DNA from: DASXMT01 sp963781305
GTDB taxonomy: Bacteria; Actinomycetota; Acidimicrobiia; Acidimicrobiales; RAAP-2
Length of the DNA stretch: 64,000 nt
Direction: 5' to 3'
Assembly: GCA_963781305.1 (NCBI GenBank)
Contig: CAWAFL010000011.1
Location: forward strand, 434,001 to 498,000
Positions within the stretch are counted from its first letter, which is position 1. Every line of letters begins with the position of its first letter. A program made the translations under genes and the position numbers. Below, piece by piece: positions 1 through 8,723 of this stretch. The notes under the pieces are model-generated. The model saw only the letters and a program-made list of their open reading frames with translations. It searched no databases and was not told the DNA's origin.

Positions 1-2
1 AC

Positions 3-122
3 GTGGGATCAGAGGGAGGACTATTGGAGACGGCCGTCGAGCAAGCTCGCTCATTCGCCTCGAAGGATCGGCAGGTGATCATCGAGCACAAGCGCCTTCT
101 CTACCCCGCGGAATCGATCTGA
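3..122 (+). CDS. C-terminal end of a probable enoyl-CoA hydratase (partial)
   Basis: An open frame enters from the left edge and ends at TGA 120-122, giving about 39 residues. The tail contains SFASKDRQVIIEHKRLLYP, which resembles the last helix of crotonase-family proteins, where a Lys-Arg-Leu segment near the C-terminus follows an Ala/Lys-rich helix. No catalytic part lies inside the window, so the family call rests on this tail alone. Coupling to the acyl-CoA genes downstream fits but is inference. It could also be the end of an unrelated protein. Confidence 0.4.
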   Translation: MGSEGGLLETAVEQARSFASKDRQVIIEHKRLLYPAESI

Positions 123-247
123 CGGAGAGCTGGGCTCAATACGAAGGACGGTGTCGGCGTCGGTGTCCCACAGGGCAATGACGGCCCGCTCAGTGAAGAA
201 GATGGCGGAAGAGCTGTCGGCTGGTCCGGTCACTATGATCTTGGGGG

Positions 248-724
248 GTGCCCGATCAGAAGCCTCCGCGTCTGCAGGCTGGCGAGTCCGAGACCCTGCA
301 CGGGCTCTTGCAGTATCAGCGGGACTCACTCGTGCGCAAGGTCGCCCGAGTCGGAGAGGTGGATGCCCGGCGATCACCCGTCGCCAGCGGCACGAGCTTG
401 TTGTGGCTGATCAAGCACATGGCTCGCGCGGAGATCACTTGGGTGCTCTATCGCTTCGCCGGACAGGAGGTTGAGATCTCCGATGATGTACCAGTTCCCA
501 GCGACGCGCTGGTGTCCGCGGTCGACTTCTACCGGGAAACCTGGAGCAGTGTCGACATCATTGCGTTCGCCGGAGCGAGTCTGGAGGAGGTCTGCCGTGG
601 TTTCTATGCCGACCCGCCAGTCAATCTGCGCTGGGTGCTTTTCCACCTCTTGGAGGAAACTGCTCGTCACGCAGGTCACGCGGACATCCTCCGCGAGCTC
701 ATCGATGGGCAGACGGGAAGGTAG
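248..724 (+). CDS. DinB/DUF664-family protein
   Basis: A 158-residue protein starting at GTG 248 just after a G-rich stretch that can serve as ribosome binding site. It shows the four-helix DinB-like pattern of actinobacterial DUF664 proteins: an N-terminal ETLHGLLQYQRDSLVRK helix, SLLWLIKHMA with His57, and a C-terminal ETARHAGHADILRELIDG motif with His141 and His144. In the superfamily three histidines of this type bind a metal, and some members are mycothiol-dependent transferases. The actual reaction is unknown. It stands alone, 181 bp before the next gene, on the same strand. Confidence 0.75.
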   Translation: MPDQKPPRLQAGESETLHGLLQYQRDSLVRKVARVGEVDARRSPVASGTSLLWLIKHMARAEITWVLYRFAGQEVEISDDVPVPSDALVSAVDFYRETWSSVDIIAFAGASLEEVCRGFYADPPVNLRWVLFHLLEETARHAGHADILRELIDGQTGR

Positions 725-913
725 AACCACTCGCGCTGTCTCGAAGCTGGATCCGCCGTTCAGGTGCATGACCCGCCCGATGTCTGCCGCCTCCAGTGGC
801 AACCAAGGCAAGGCCGACTTCGGTTGGGAAGTGTCCCAGAGCGATCTACCCAGTTCTACCTAGTCATGGCACAGACAATACGGTGACCTTCAGCCTGACT
901 TAGGGTGACATTC

Positions 914-1945
914 ATGCACATCGCCCTGCGACTGAACCTGTACCGGTCAGCCGAGCTGACGGTTCCCGTGGATCTCGTCCAGGCGGCAGACGACCTTGGA
1001 TACCACTCGGTGTGGAGCGCCGAAGCGTACGGCACCGATGCCCTCTCGCCCCTTGCCTATCTGGCCGGTTGCACCCGCCGGATCAAATTGGGGACGGCGA
1101 TTGCCCAACTTGCCGCCCGACCTCCAGCCACACTGGCCATGCACGCCATGACCATCGACGCCTTGGCCGGCGGAGGGAGGGTCATCATCGGCGTTGGCGT
1201 CTCGGGGCCCCAGATCGTCGAGGGATGGTATGGCCAGCCGTGGGGCCGTCCCACCGATCGGCTGCGGGACTACTTGGCCATCGTGCGCAAGGTGATCGAC
1301 CGCGAGGCCCCGGTCACCCACGTGGGACCGGAGATCTCCCTCCCGTATCGGGGGCCGGGATCGACAGGGCAGGGCAAGGCTCTGCGCTCGATCCTGCATG
1401 CTTCGGCACCCATTCCGCTCTGGCTGGCGTCGGGGGGACCCCGCAACACTGAGCTGTGCGCCGAAGTCGGCGACGGCTGGCTGCCCATGGGGCTCGGTTC
1501 CGATGGCGCCCACACTAAGCAGCTGGAGTCCGGATGGGAGAAGCGCGGGGGGCGGCCTCCAGGCTTCGAGATCTTCACCGGCGTGTCCATGCAGCTCACC
1601 GGAGACGTGGCCGGAGCGCTGGACCGAATGCGACCGCTGACCGCCATGTACGTTGGGGGCATGGGCAGCGCCACCCACAACTTCCACCGGGAGGCCATGG
1701 AGAGGAAGGGCTTCCCCACCGAGGCGGAGCGCATCCAGGAACTGTGGCTGGCGGGTCGTAAGGACGAGGCCGTGGCCGCAGTACCCGACGACTACCTTGA
1801 GCAGTCGGCGTTCCTCGGTGACGAGCAGCGCATACGTCGCCGCTGGGCTACCTGGGCGCCGCCGGCCCTCACCACCGGGCTGATCGTCGACGCGGCAGGA
1901 GTCGAGGAGCTCCGTCTGATGGCCTCGCTGCGGGACGGGTCGTGA
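914..1945 (+). CDS. Luciferase-like F420-dependent oxidoreductase
   Basis: A 343-residue LLM-class protein. I chose ATG 914 over the in-frame GTG 905 because MHIALRL is the natural first strand of the TIM barrel and a TAGGGTG sequence precedes it. The segment GVGVSGPQIVEGWYGQPWG (about residues 98-116) is characteristic of the mycobacterial Rv3520c-type subgroup that uses reduced coenzyme F420. It would transfer hydride to an unknown carbonyl or enoyl substrate in the cytoplasm. Its last codons overlap the following crotonase gene by 4 bp (GTGA), implying translational coupling and a shared pathway. The F420 preference is inferred from the subgroup, not directly visible. Confidence 0.85.
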   Translation: MHIALRLNLYRSAELTVPVDLVQAADDLGYHSVWSAEAYGTDALSPLAYLAGCTRRIKLGTAIAQLAARPPATLAMHAMTIDALAGGGRVIIGVGVSGPQIVEGWYGQPWGRPTDRLRDYLAIVRKVIDREAPVTHVGPEISLPYRGPGSTGQGKALRSILHASAPIPLWLASGGPRNTELCAEVGDGWLPMGLGSDGAHTKQLESGWEKRGGRPPGFEIFTGVSMQLTGDVAGALDRMRPLTAMYVGGMGSATHNFHREAMERKGFPTEAERIQELWLAGRKDEAVAAVPDDYLEQSAFLGDEQRIRRRWATWAPPALTTGLIVDAAGVEELRLMASLRDGS

Positions 1946-2748
1946 GTTACCAGACCATCGTCGTCGACTCTCCGGCCGAACACGTCGCACGGATCACCCT
2001 CAACCGGCCGGAGAAGCGCAATGCCATCTCGACGCAGATGCGGGTCGAGATGCTCGATGTGCTCCGTGGTCACGACCACGATCCCGATGTACGGGTCACG
2101 GTCATCCGAGGATCGGGACCCTGCTTCTCGGCCGGTTACGACCTTGCCGGCGCTCCCATGATGGAGGGCGCGCCGTTCTACTCCGCGCCGGGTGATGGTC
2201 AGTGGGCCCGCCAGTGCAACGACACCTGGTTCAGCATCTGGGACCTGGCCAAGCCGGTGATCGCCCAGGTCCACGGGTACGCCATCGCTGGCGCGACCGA
2301 GCTGGCGTCGGCTTGCGACCTGGTCTACGTGGCCGACGATGCCGAAATCAGCTACCCGGTCGTACGGGTCATGAGCCCGCCCGACTGGCAGTACCACACC
2401 GTGCTCCTGGGCATGCGCCGGGCCATGGAGCTGGTCTTGACCGGCGATCCGATGTCCGGAGTGGAGGCCGCCGCCGTCGGCTTCGCCAACCGGTCATTCC
2501 CGGCCGACGAGCTCGAGACCTCGGTGCTCGCCGTGGCCGAAAGGGTGGCCGGGGTGCCCAGTGACCTCGCTCAGATCAACAAGCGAAGCATCCATCGGGC
2601 CTTCGACGTATGGGGCGCCCGCGCAGCGATCCGGGCCGGAACCGAGCTTCAGGCGCTGGCCGGGCACACCCAGACGGCGGAGGCCAACCGACAAGGACTG
2701 CTCGCCCGCATGAAGGACCAGATCGCGAAGGACGATAAGGACAGCTAG
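1942..2748 (+). CDS. Enoyl-CoA hydratase/isomerase family protein (crotonase)
   Basis: A 268-residue crotonase-fold protein begun by GTG 1942, overlapping the upstream oxidoreductase by 4 bp. It has the NRPEKRNAIS start, the oxyanion-hole segment CFSAGYD (61-67) and the second oxyanion/helix segment IAGATELASACDL (115-127) with Glu120 in the first catalytic-Glu position. The second catalytic Glu of true hydratases, normally in a PE-x-x-x-G loop, is not there: the region reads ISYPVVRVMSPP (136-147). It may therefore be an isomerase, hydrolase or lyase of the superfamily instead of a hydratase. Acting on an acyl-CoA is established for the family. Confidence 0.85.
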   Translation: MSYQTIVVDSPAEHVARITLNRPEKRNAISTQMRVEMLDVLRGHDHDPDVRVTVIRGSGPCFSAGYDLAGAPMMEGAPFYSAPGDGQWARQCNDTWFSIWDLAKPVIAQVHGYAIAGATELASACDLVYVADDAEISYPVVRVMSPPDWQYHTVLLGMRRAMELVLTGDPMSGVEAAAVGFANRSFPADELETSVLAVAERVAGVPSDLAQINKRSIHRAFDVWGARAAIRAGTELQALAGHTQTAEANRQGLLARMKDQIAKDDKDS

Positions 2749-2802
2749 GCCCGTCCCCGACTTCACTGGCGGCGGTTCGCCTTCGGTCAATGACTCCAGG
2801 CT

Positions 2803-3041
2803 GTGACCCTCGGGCTCGGGCGGCTCAGTGACAGCGAGATCGCTCACGCTGAGTTGTTCGGTCCGGTACTCATTGTGATCCGCTACGACGAGGACGCAGT
2901 CCGGATCGCCCACAACTCGATCTTCGGTCTCTCGGGCGGCGTGTATGGGCCGATTCCGAACGTGCGCTCGCGGTGGCTCAACGGATGTCGATCTTCCTCG
3001 CTGGGGTATTCATCCGGCCTGGGCCGCCACCGGCGTTGTGA
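2803..3041 (+). pseudogene. Aldehyde dehydrogenase C-terminal remnant, frameshifted
   Basis: Residues read in the first frame (AELFGPVLIVIRYDEDAVRI, then FGLSGGVYG) match the conserved C-terminal third of aldehyde dehydrogenases (E-x-FGPV and GLSGGV motifs). After GVYG the frame is lost, and the match continues from 2955 in another frame as SERALAVAQRM and IFLAGVFIRPGPPPAL, ending at TGA 3039-3041. The catalytic Cys and Glu regions are absent, so this is only a fragment, without activity. It borders a transposase remnant on the opposite strand, so the whole 2.8-3.3 kb patch looks like rearrangement debris. Confidence 0.7.
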
Positions 3042-3422
3042 TCTGCGACGCGGAGACATGTCCGTGGTCATGAAGGAGCAGATGACATGACAGCGGTCGC
3101 CGGCCCACCCACGAGCGCCGACTTCGGAGCCGAGCGGGCGGTAGGTAGCCCAGTATCCTCGGACGAGGCGGCGGTGCCACTTGAGGATCGTCTTCGCAAT
3201 GACGAGGAACGACGACACCGTCGGCGCGGACGAGCCCGGAGAGCAGCAGGATGACCGCCCGGTCGGAGAAGCTGAACCGCGGAGGGGTGACATGGGCGAA
3301 GCACTGCGGGCTGGTGATGGCGCACAAGGACCTTCGCGTCCTTTGCGACGTCGTCCATCCTGTGGACGCGCACGAATCCGAGTGCCCCGAAGTGAATGCG
3401 GCGACCCGGTGACAATGAAGAG
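3042..3422. other. Gap between aldehyde dehydrogenase remnant and SDR gene
   Basis: Apart from the minus-strand transposase remnant described separately, I see no intact gene, promoter or repeat here. Short open frames exist on both strands but none carries a recognisable domain. Confidence 0.6.
3115..3294 (-). pseudogene. Degenerate transposase/integrase remnant
   Basis: On the minus strand two adjacent frames carry pieces typical of the region just ahead of the rve integrase core in IS-type transposases. The frame ending near 3207 reads TPPRFSFSDRAVILLLSGLV, and the frame from about 3212 to 3116 reads FLVIAKTILKWHRRLVRGYW. The K/T-x-L-x-W-HRRLV-x-x-x-W pattern is the recognisable element. 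A frameshift separates the two pieces, and no DDE catalytic core, terminal repeats or target duplication can be seen. It is a dead fragment of an insertion sequence; the family cannot be assigned with confidence. Confidence 0.55.
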
Positions 3423-4196
3423 TTAGCCCATGTGGGTGAGTCCACCGTCAACGACCAGTTCGATGCCCGTCACGTAGCTAGCGTCGTCGGACAGCAGAAA
3501 CCTGACCACCCGACCGATCTCTATCGGCTCGGCCAGGCGCCCGAGCGGGGTGCGGCCTACCATGCCTTCCTGGACGCCGGGCCGAGCGAGCGCGGGAGCC
3601 AGCATCGGTGTCAACACATAGCCTGGACATACTGCATTGACTCGGATCCCCTGCGGTGCCAGGAGCTGCGCCATCGAACGCGTGGCCCCGAGCACCCCGG
3701 CCTTCGACGCGCAGTAGGCCGGGATGGTCGGCTGGCCGAGGAGTGCCTCGATTGAAGAGATGCCAACGATCGAACCGCCGGGACCAGCCCGCCGGATCTC
3801 GGGGAGCACGGCCTGACTGATCATCACGTAGGCCCGAAGGTTGACGTCGAGCACCGAATCCCACTGTGCAACGGTGATCTCGTCGACCGTGGCCACCAGC
3901 ACGGCGCCGGCGGCGTGGACCAGCCCGCCGATGGGGCCGATGGCAGTGCCACAGGCGGCCACGACCTCGGCCAGCACCTCGGCGTCAGCAGTCACGTCCG
4001 CCTCCCATCCCACCGTGTCTACATGGTGCTCCTGGGCGATCCGCGCCGCCGCATCACGGGCCCGGTCGCCGTCGCGATCGACCAGTGCCACCGACCGGCC
4101 CACCGCGGCCACGGCCTCGGCACTGGCCAGACCGATGCCCGAGGCGCCACCCGTGATCAGGACGCCGGTCGACGGTTGGCGGTACGGTTCCGTCAT
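3423..4196 (-). CDS. SDR family NAD(P)-dependent oxidoreductase
   Basis: A 257-residue classical short-chain dehydrogenase. The Rossmann motif TGGASGIG is at residues 15-22, an HAAGA variant of NNAG at about 94-98, catalytic Ser147/148 in GISSIE, and Tyr161/Lys165 in YCASK. The C-terminal half has the usual PGYVLTPM segment. VD40-R41 after the second strand suggests NAD(H), because an acid residue at that place disfavours NADPH. The start codon overlaps the stop of the esterase gene upstream by 4 bp (ATGA), so the two are probably one transcript running leftwards from about 8.5 kb. Substrate unknown. Confidence 0.9.
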   Translation of the reverse strand: MTEPYRQPSTGVLITGGASGIGLASAEAVAAVGRSVALVDRDGDRARDAAARIAQEHHVDTVGWEADVTADAEVLAEVVAACGTAIGPIGGLVHAAGAVLVATVDEITVAQWDSVLDVNLRAYVMISQAVLPEIRRAGPGGSIVGISSIEALLGQPTIPAYCASKAGVLGATRSMAQLLAPQGIRVNAVCPGYVLTPMLAPALARPGVQEGMVGRTPLGRLAEPIEIGRVVRFLLSDDASYVTGIELVVDGGLTHMG

Positions 4197-5142
4197 GGAG
4201 CCCCTTCGGGCTCGAGCGCAGCGCGGAGTGCGGCGTGGGCGGTGGACGTGGCCAGGGTGGCCGCGGGCAGGACTCGACCTAGGGTGAAGAACCCGTGGAA
4301 CATCCCCCCGTAGCGGACGTTGGTGACGTCGACGCCCGCATCCCGGAGGCGATCGGCGTAGGCCTCGCCCTCGTCCCGCAGCGGATCATGCTCACCGGTG
4401 ATGATGTGTGCGGCGGGCAGCCCACTCAGGTCTTCGGCGAAGAGCGGCGACGCATACTGGTTCCGGCCATCGGCCGGGTCGGCCAGGTACTGGTCCCAAT
4501 ACCAGCGCATATGTTCGGCCGTGAGGAAATATCCCGTTGCCTTGTTCAGGTAGGAGTCCGTGTCGAATGCGTGAGCCAGCACCGGATAGATGAGCAACTG
4601 GAACCGGACGGGAGGACCGCGTCGGTGGCGCGCCATCAGGCAGACGGCGGCGGCCAGGTTCCCCCCGCGCTGTCACCGGCGACGGCCAGGCGGCCTTGGT
4701 CGACCCCGAGCGCGTCGGCGTGGCCCGCCACCCACTGAAGCGCGCCATATGCGTCGTCGACCGCGGCTGGGAACGGGTGCTCGGGCGGTTGGCGGTAGTC
4801 GACCGACACCACGACGGCGCCAGTGCCGTTGGCCAGCGACCGGCAGAGGTCGTCGTGCGTATCGAGGTTGCACAGGACCCAGCCGCCACCGTGGCAGAAC
4901 ACCACGACTGGGAGCACTCCTTCAGCCGGGCGGTAGATGCGGACGGGAACCGGTCCCCCCGGTCCATCGAAGCTTCCGTCGGTCACCTCGTGAACGGGCT
5001 CCGACTCGGGTGGACGGGGTAACTGGGCCATCAGGTGCCGGGATTCGGCCGCCTCGTACAGGGTGACATCGGGGAAGGCGCGAGCCATCGCCTCGATGAC
5101 GCTGCGAGTGGTGGGGTCGACGGTCATGATCCACCGTTCCAT
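4193..5142 (-). pseudogene. HSL-type alpha/beta hydrolase (esterase), split by a one-base frameshift
   Basis: The gene codes for an alpha/beta-hydrolase-3 (hormone-sensitive-lipase type) esterase, but two frames are needed. The first frame, from ATG 5142 or more likely ATG 5127 (preceded by GGTGG), has the oxyanion motif HGGGW (84-88) and nucleophile motif GDSAG (156-160), then stops at TGA just after. The second frame continues with GPPVRFQLLIYPVL, the acid segment GEHDPLRDEG and catalytic His in MFHGF, and ends at 4193. Adding one C to the six-C run at 4661-4666 would restore GDSAGGNLAAAVCLMA and a normal protein of about 315 residues. The defect is either a real mutation or a homopolymer consensus error. 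Confidence 0.85.
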
Positions 5143-5146
5143 AGGT

Positions 5147-5206
5147 TCATGGGCCGCAGGTTACGCAGATGGTCTTGCCCGCGTCGGCGAGAGTGACGCC
5201 CCCCAT
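5147..5206 (-). CDS. Possible 19-residue microprotein with CxxC motif
   Basis: Directly at the stop of the oxidoreductase gene, TGATG couples to a short frame of 19 codons that ends AGKTICVTCGP before TGA. The Cys-x-x-Cys could bind metal. It may equally be the worn tail of a lost gene. There is no database support visible to me, so this is a weak call based on the coupling and on in-frame Cys-x-x-Cys only. Confidence 0.2.
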   Translation of the reverse strand: MGGVTLADAGKTICVTCGP

Positions 5207-6333
5207 CAGCCCTGCGTCTCCCGGTCGCGGAAGTAAGGGATGACCTTCTCGCCCCAATTGCGGATGGTCTCGAGACAGATCTCCTGAGGAATCGTACCCA
5301 TCTGGATGAGGCACATGATCTCATCCACGCCGGCCTCTTCCAGGCGTTGCACGTAGTCGATGGCGTGGTCCACGGTGCCGTAGGCATGGTTGACGTTGTA
5401 GGTCCCGAGGGTCGACGGGCGCACTGGGATGTTGGCCTCGTGCAGCTTGGCCACCATGGCGTCGGCATCCGCCTTGATGGCGGCCACGTTGTCGTCATCC
5501 TCGGTGTCTTGGGCCGGCGGGGGGGCGTTGCCATACCAGTGCCCGATCGACTCGGCAAAGAAACGCTGGCCGCGAGCGCCCACGCGCAGTGCTTCGTCGG
5601 CGTCGTCAAGGACGATGGTGGGGCACAAGGCGCTGAAGTGATCGTTGCGGACGGTCGCGACGAACCGGCTCCCATCCCTGTGCTCCACGGCGCTGCGGTA
5701 CAACTGGTTCAGGTGGGCAACCTCGTCCACCCCGGCGAAGCCCAGGACCAGTGCGCCGATGCCATAGTCGGCGGCCAGCTCCACCGTGCTCTGTTTGGTG
5801 CAGGCCATGAATAGCGGGGGGTGCGGCGTCTGCACCGGGCGGGGGAGCACGGGATGGGGCTCGATGTCCAAGAGGCCGTGCCACTCGAACTCGTCGGTAA
5901 GCCACATGGCGCCGATCATGCGCAGCGCCTCTTCGACCTCGCCGTACGTCTTTCCCGGCTCTACGCCGCACAGTGACATCTCCTGTAGCGTGGCGCCCCG
6001 GCCGGCGCCCAGGTCGAGGCGTCCCCCCGAGAGGACGTCGAGCATGGCGGCACGTTCGGCCGCCCGGACCGGGTGGTTGTAGCCGAAGGGCATACACACC
6101 ACCCCGTGCCCAATACGGATGCGCTCCGTCTTGGCCGCCACGTAGGCCAGGAAGGTCTCCGGTGCGCTCATGTGGGCGTACCACTTGAGCGCGTGGTGCT
6201 CCACTGCCCACACCCGGTCGAACCCCATCTTCTCGCCGAACACCGCCTGGTCGACGCAGTCCAGGATCACCTGGTGCTCGTGCTCGACGGTAGGGTGGTT
6301 GAGCTGGGCTTCGAAGATCATCGAGAACTTCAT
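5206..6333 (-). CDS. LLM-class flavin-dependent oxidoreductase
   Basis: A 375-residue luciferase-family TIM barrel. The N-terminal strand MKFSMIFEAQ, the VWAVEHHALKWYAHMSAPET segment (41-60), and LGAGRGAT (108-115) are hallmarks of the FMN-using LuxA-like monooxygenases, instead of the F420 subgroup seen at 0.9 kb. Such enzymes use FMNH2 with O2, usually from a separate reductase, to oxygenate small substrates. The gene sits between the frameshifted esterase (downstream) and the OYE-type oxidoreductase (upstream), all minus strand, suggesting one catabolic group. ATG 6333 is the only good start; the barrel begins immediately after it. Confidence 0.85.
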   Translation of the reverse strand: MKFSMIFEAQLNHPTVEHEHQVILDCVDQAVFGEKMGFDRVWAVEHHALKWYAHMSAPETFLAYVAAKTERIRIGHGVVCMPFGYNHPVRAAERAAMLDVLSGGRLDLGAGRGATLQEMSLCGVEPGKTYGEVEEALRMIGAMWLTDEFEWHGLLDIEPHPVLPRPVQTPHPPLFMACTKQSTVELAADYGIGALVLGFAGVDEVAHLNQLYRSAVEHRDGSRFVATVRNDHFSALCPTIVLDDADEALRVGARGQRFFAESIGHWYGNAPPPAQDTEDDDNVAAIKADADAMVAKLHEANIPVRPSTLGTYNVNHAYGTVDHAIDYVQRLEEAGVDEIMCLIQMGTIPQEICLETIRNWGEKVIPYFRDRETQG

Positions 6334-6490
6334 GGTCAGTATCGTCCTCTTTTTCCGGATACGTAGTGAATGGCAGACTATTCCTCATAGAACTATGTCA
6401 AGGACCTGTTCCATGTGCCACTGAAGAAGTCCATACCTCAGTGGACACTGAGCCGATGGATTTCACTCGGAAGGCCGCCGCAGGTGCAGA

Positions 6491-8524
6491 TCAGATCGCC
6501 ATGGCGGCGCGGGCACCCTCAAGCGTCGCGTGCATCATGCGCCGCGGCGCGAGTGCGTCGCCCACCACCTGCACCTGGGGGATGCCCGCTTCGAGAGCCT
6601 GCGCCAGACGATGGTCAGGCACGAAGCCGCACGCCAACACAACGCTCGCATCGTCGATCCGCCGGTCCCGTTTAGTGAACATGTCCGTCGCCACTACGGC
6701 ATGGTCCTCGACACGGCACACCTTGTTCAACATCGATATACGCACACCCTTCATACGCAGGCGCTGGAACAGCGGCAGCCGGGTTCCGTCCTCGACACCC
6801 TGAGCGAAATCGAACTGTTCCGAGACAAGTTCGACCTCCTTTCCCTGATCAGCAAGGAACTCGGCGATGGTGGGCGGTCCGAGGTGCTTGTCAAGACCAC
6901 CGACCACCACTACACGTGACGCTGTTTGCGCGCCGCGCAATACCTCGAGCACGTTCAAGACGTTGTTCTCCTTCATGCCTGGCACGTCGGGAAGGAGTGG
7001 CCGACCCCCAGTGGCCACTATCACCGCGTCCGGGGAGAACTCAAGGAGTTCTTCCGCAGTGACCTCGTTGCCCAGCATGAACACGATGCCCAGCTTCCGC
7101 AGTTGCGTCTCGAAGTAGGCAGCGTGGTCGCGTAGATTGCGCCGATTGGGGTCAAGGGCTAGCACGGCGGGAGTGCCCCCGATCCTTCGATGCGCGTCAG
7201 CAAGGTACACGCGATGACCGCGCAGAGCAGCCACACGCGCCGCTTCCATACCAGCGGGGCCAGCACCGACGATGACAACGGTCTTCTGCACGTCGGACGG
7301 CGTTATCTCCATCTCGGCCTCGCGCGCTGCGGCAGCGTTCACGGCGCAGGTCACTGGCACGCGATGCGGTCCGATGGCGTGGCATTCCGACATGCCGACA
7401 CACATGCGGATCTCGTCGACGCGTCCCGCCCGAGCCTTCTTGGGCAGCTCGGGGTCGGCGATGAGCGCCCGCACCATGCCGATCATGTCGGCTCCGCCTT
7501 CAGCCAGGATGCTCTCTGCGAGCGAAGCATCAGCCACGCGGCCGGTCACGATGACGGGCACGTCGACGGCCGCTTTGACCGCGGTCGCGGCTGGTACATT
7601 GAACCCCGGCTCCCTGTACCACGGGCTTACATACGCGAGTTCTACTCCGTCGCCGAAGCCCGAATAGCTGCCGCCGCTGACGCTGATGTATTCGACGTGT
7701 GGGGCGAGAAGGCGGCTCGTCTCGACAAGTTCCTCGATGGTGAGGCCACGCTTGAGGCCGTCCCCTTCTATGCCGACGCGGATACCGAGCGGGAAATCAG
7801 GACCAACCATCGTACGGGCGGCCTCGATGATGGCGAGCGCAAACCGCGCTCGGTTCTCGCGGGAACCGCCCCACTTATCCTCGCGGCGATTGAAATAGGG
7901 CGATAGGAACTCATTGACCAAGTAGCCATGTGCGCCATGAATCTCCGCCGCGTCCATGCCACCTTCGTGGGCGCGGCGTATCCCATGCGCAAATGCCCAC
8001 ACGAGTTCCTCGATCTCATCGTCTCGCAGCGCGTGCGGCATGTGAGCCTCGTACGGATCCTGCACTGCGGAGGGTGCGAGAGCGGGACCAGTACTGGCGA
8101 GGTGGCGAGCGGCACCAGGGTGGTACACCTGTGCATAACACGCCGCTCCTTCCGAATGGACGACTTGGGCCCGGCGGCGCGTCCACGGGATCACAATTTC
8201 GTCGTATCGCGCGATTCCCCCGGAGCTGACCGGCGAGAGCGCTTTACCGTCCCAATCGGGTGTCGTAGTGCGAGGTCCAGCGCCGATGGGGTAGCTGTAG
8301 ACGCCGGTACTTGCGTTTACGCCGAGCAGGGCTGCGCCGCCTCGAGCCCGCTCATGCAAGTAGCGGAGGTCTCGCTCTTCGCCGAGCCCCGTGCCGTGCG
8401 TCGTGTTTACGATCCGGTTGCGGATCGTAAAATTCCCGATGGCGAGGGGCTCGAAGAGGCGCCGGAAGCCCGGAGCCGCGGCATGCTGTCCGTTCTCGGC
8501 CCGACTCCTAGCAGGCGGCACCAA
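6491..8524 (-). CDS. Old-yellow-enzyme/2,4-dienoyl-CoA reductase-type FAD/FMN/FeS oxidoreductase
   Basis: A 677-residue three-domain protein like FadH, trimethylamine dehydrogenase and stachydrine demethylase. The N-terminal FMN barrel (about 20-370) has RNRIVN (35-40) and the active-site segment HGAHGYL (196-202) with FLSPYFNRR after it. The cluster region has Cys375, Met378, Cys381 and Cys393, where the family normally has four Cys (C-x2-C-x2/3-C-x11/12-C), so one ligand is replaced by Met. The FAD motif VIVGAGPAG (417-425) follows, then a second nucleotide-binding domain with VVVVGGLDKHLG in place of GxGxxG. GTG 8524 is the chosen start. It probably reduces or demethylates a small organic substrate with NAD(P)H. 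Confidence 0.85.
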   Translation of the reverse strand: MVPPARSRAENGQHAAAPGFRRLFEPLAIGNFTIRNRIVNTTHGTGLGEERDLRYLHERARGGAALLGVNASTGVYSYPIGAGPRTTTPDWDGKALSPVSSGGIARYDEIVIPWTRRRAQVVHSEGAACYAQVYHPGAARHLASTGPALAPSAVQDPYEAHMPHALRDDEIEELVWAFAHGIRRAHEGGMDAAEIHGAHGYLVNEFLSPYFNRREDKWGGSRENRARFALAIIEAARTMVGPDFPLGIRVGIEGDGLKRGLTIEELVETSRLLAPHVEYISVSGGSYSGFGDGVELAYVSPWYREPGFNVPAATAVKAAVDVPVIVTGRVADASLAESILAEGGADMIGMVRALIADPELPKKARAGRVDEIRMCVGMSECHAIGPHRVPVTCAVNAAAAREAEMEITPSDVQKTVVIVGAGPAGMEAARVAALRGHRVYLADAHRRIGGTPAVLALDPNRRNLRDHAAYFETQLRKLGIVFMLGNEVTAEELLEFSPDAVIVATGGRPLLPDVPGMKENNVLNVLEVLRGAQTASRVVVVGGLDKHLGPPTIAEFLADQGKEVELVSEQFDFAQGVEDGTRLPLFQRLRMKGVRISMLNKVCRVEDHAVVATDMFTKRDRRIDDASVVLACGFVPDHRLAQALEAGIPQVQVVGDALAPRRMMHATLEGARAAMAI

Positions 8525-8723
8525 AGTTCGCCTTCGGATATTGCGGAACGCAAGGGAAACTGGGGACGAGAGCCTGAATGGCTTCCACCGACGTAGTCTC
8601 GCCCAGGCAGAGAGCCTTCACCGCTTTGACCAGATGTTCTTGCATCTCCGCGGCCGAACGGAGGGTCGTCATCGTGTCCCAAACCCCTCTCTGGGTCTTA
8701 TCGTGGCGACGTTAGTACGTATC

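Noticed and set aside
42..377. Overlapping short frames on both strands near the left edge
   Set aside because: They are shadows of the DinB-like gene or lack a start and any domain.
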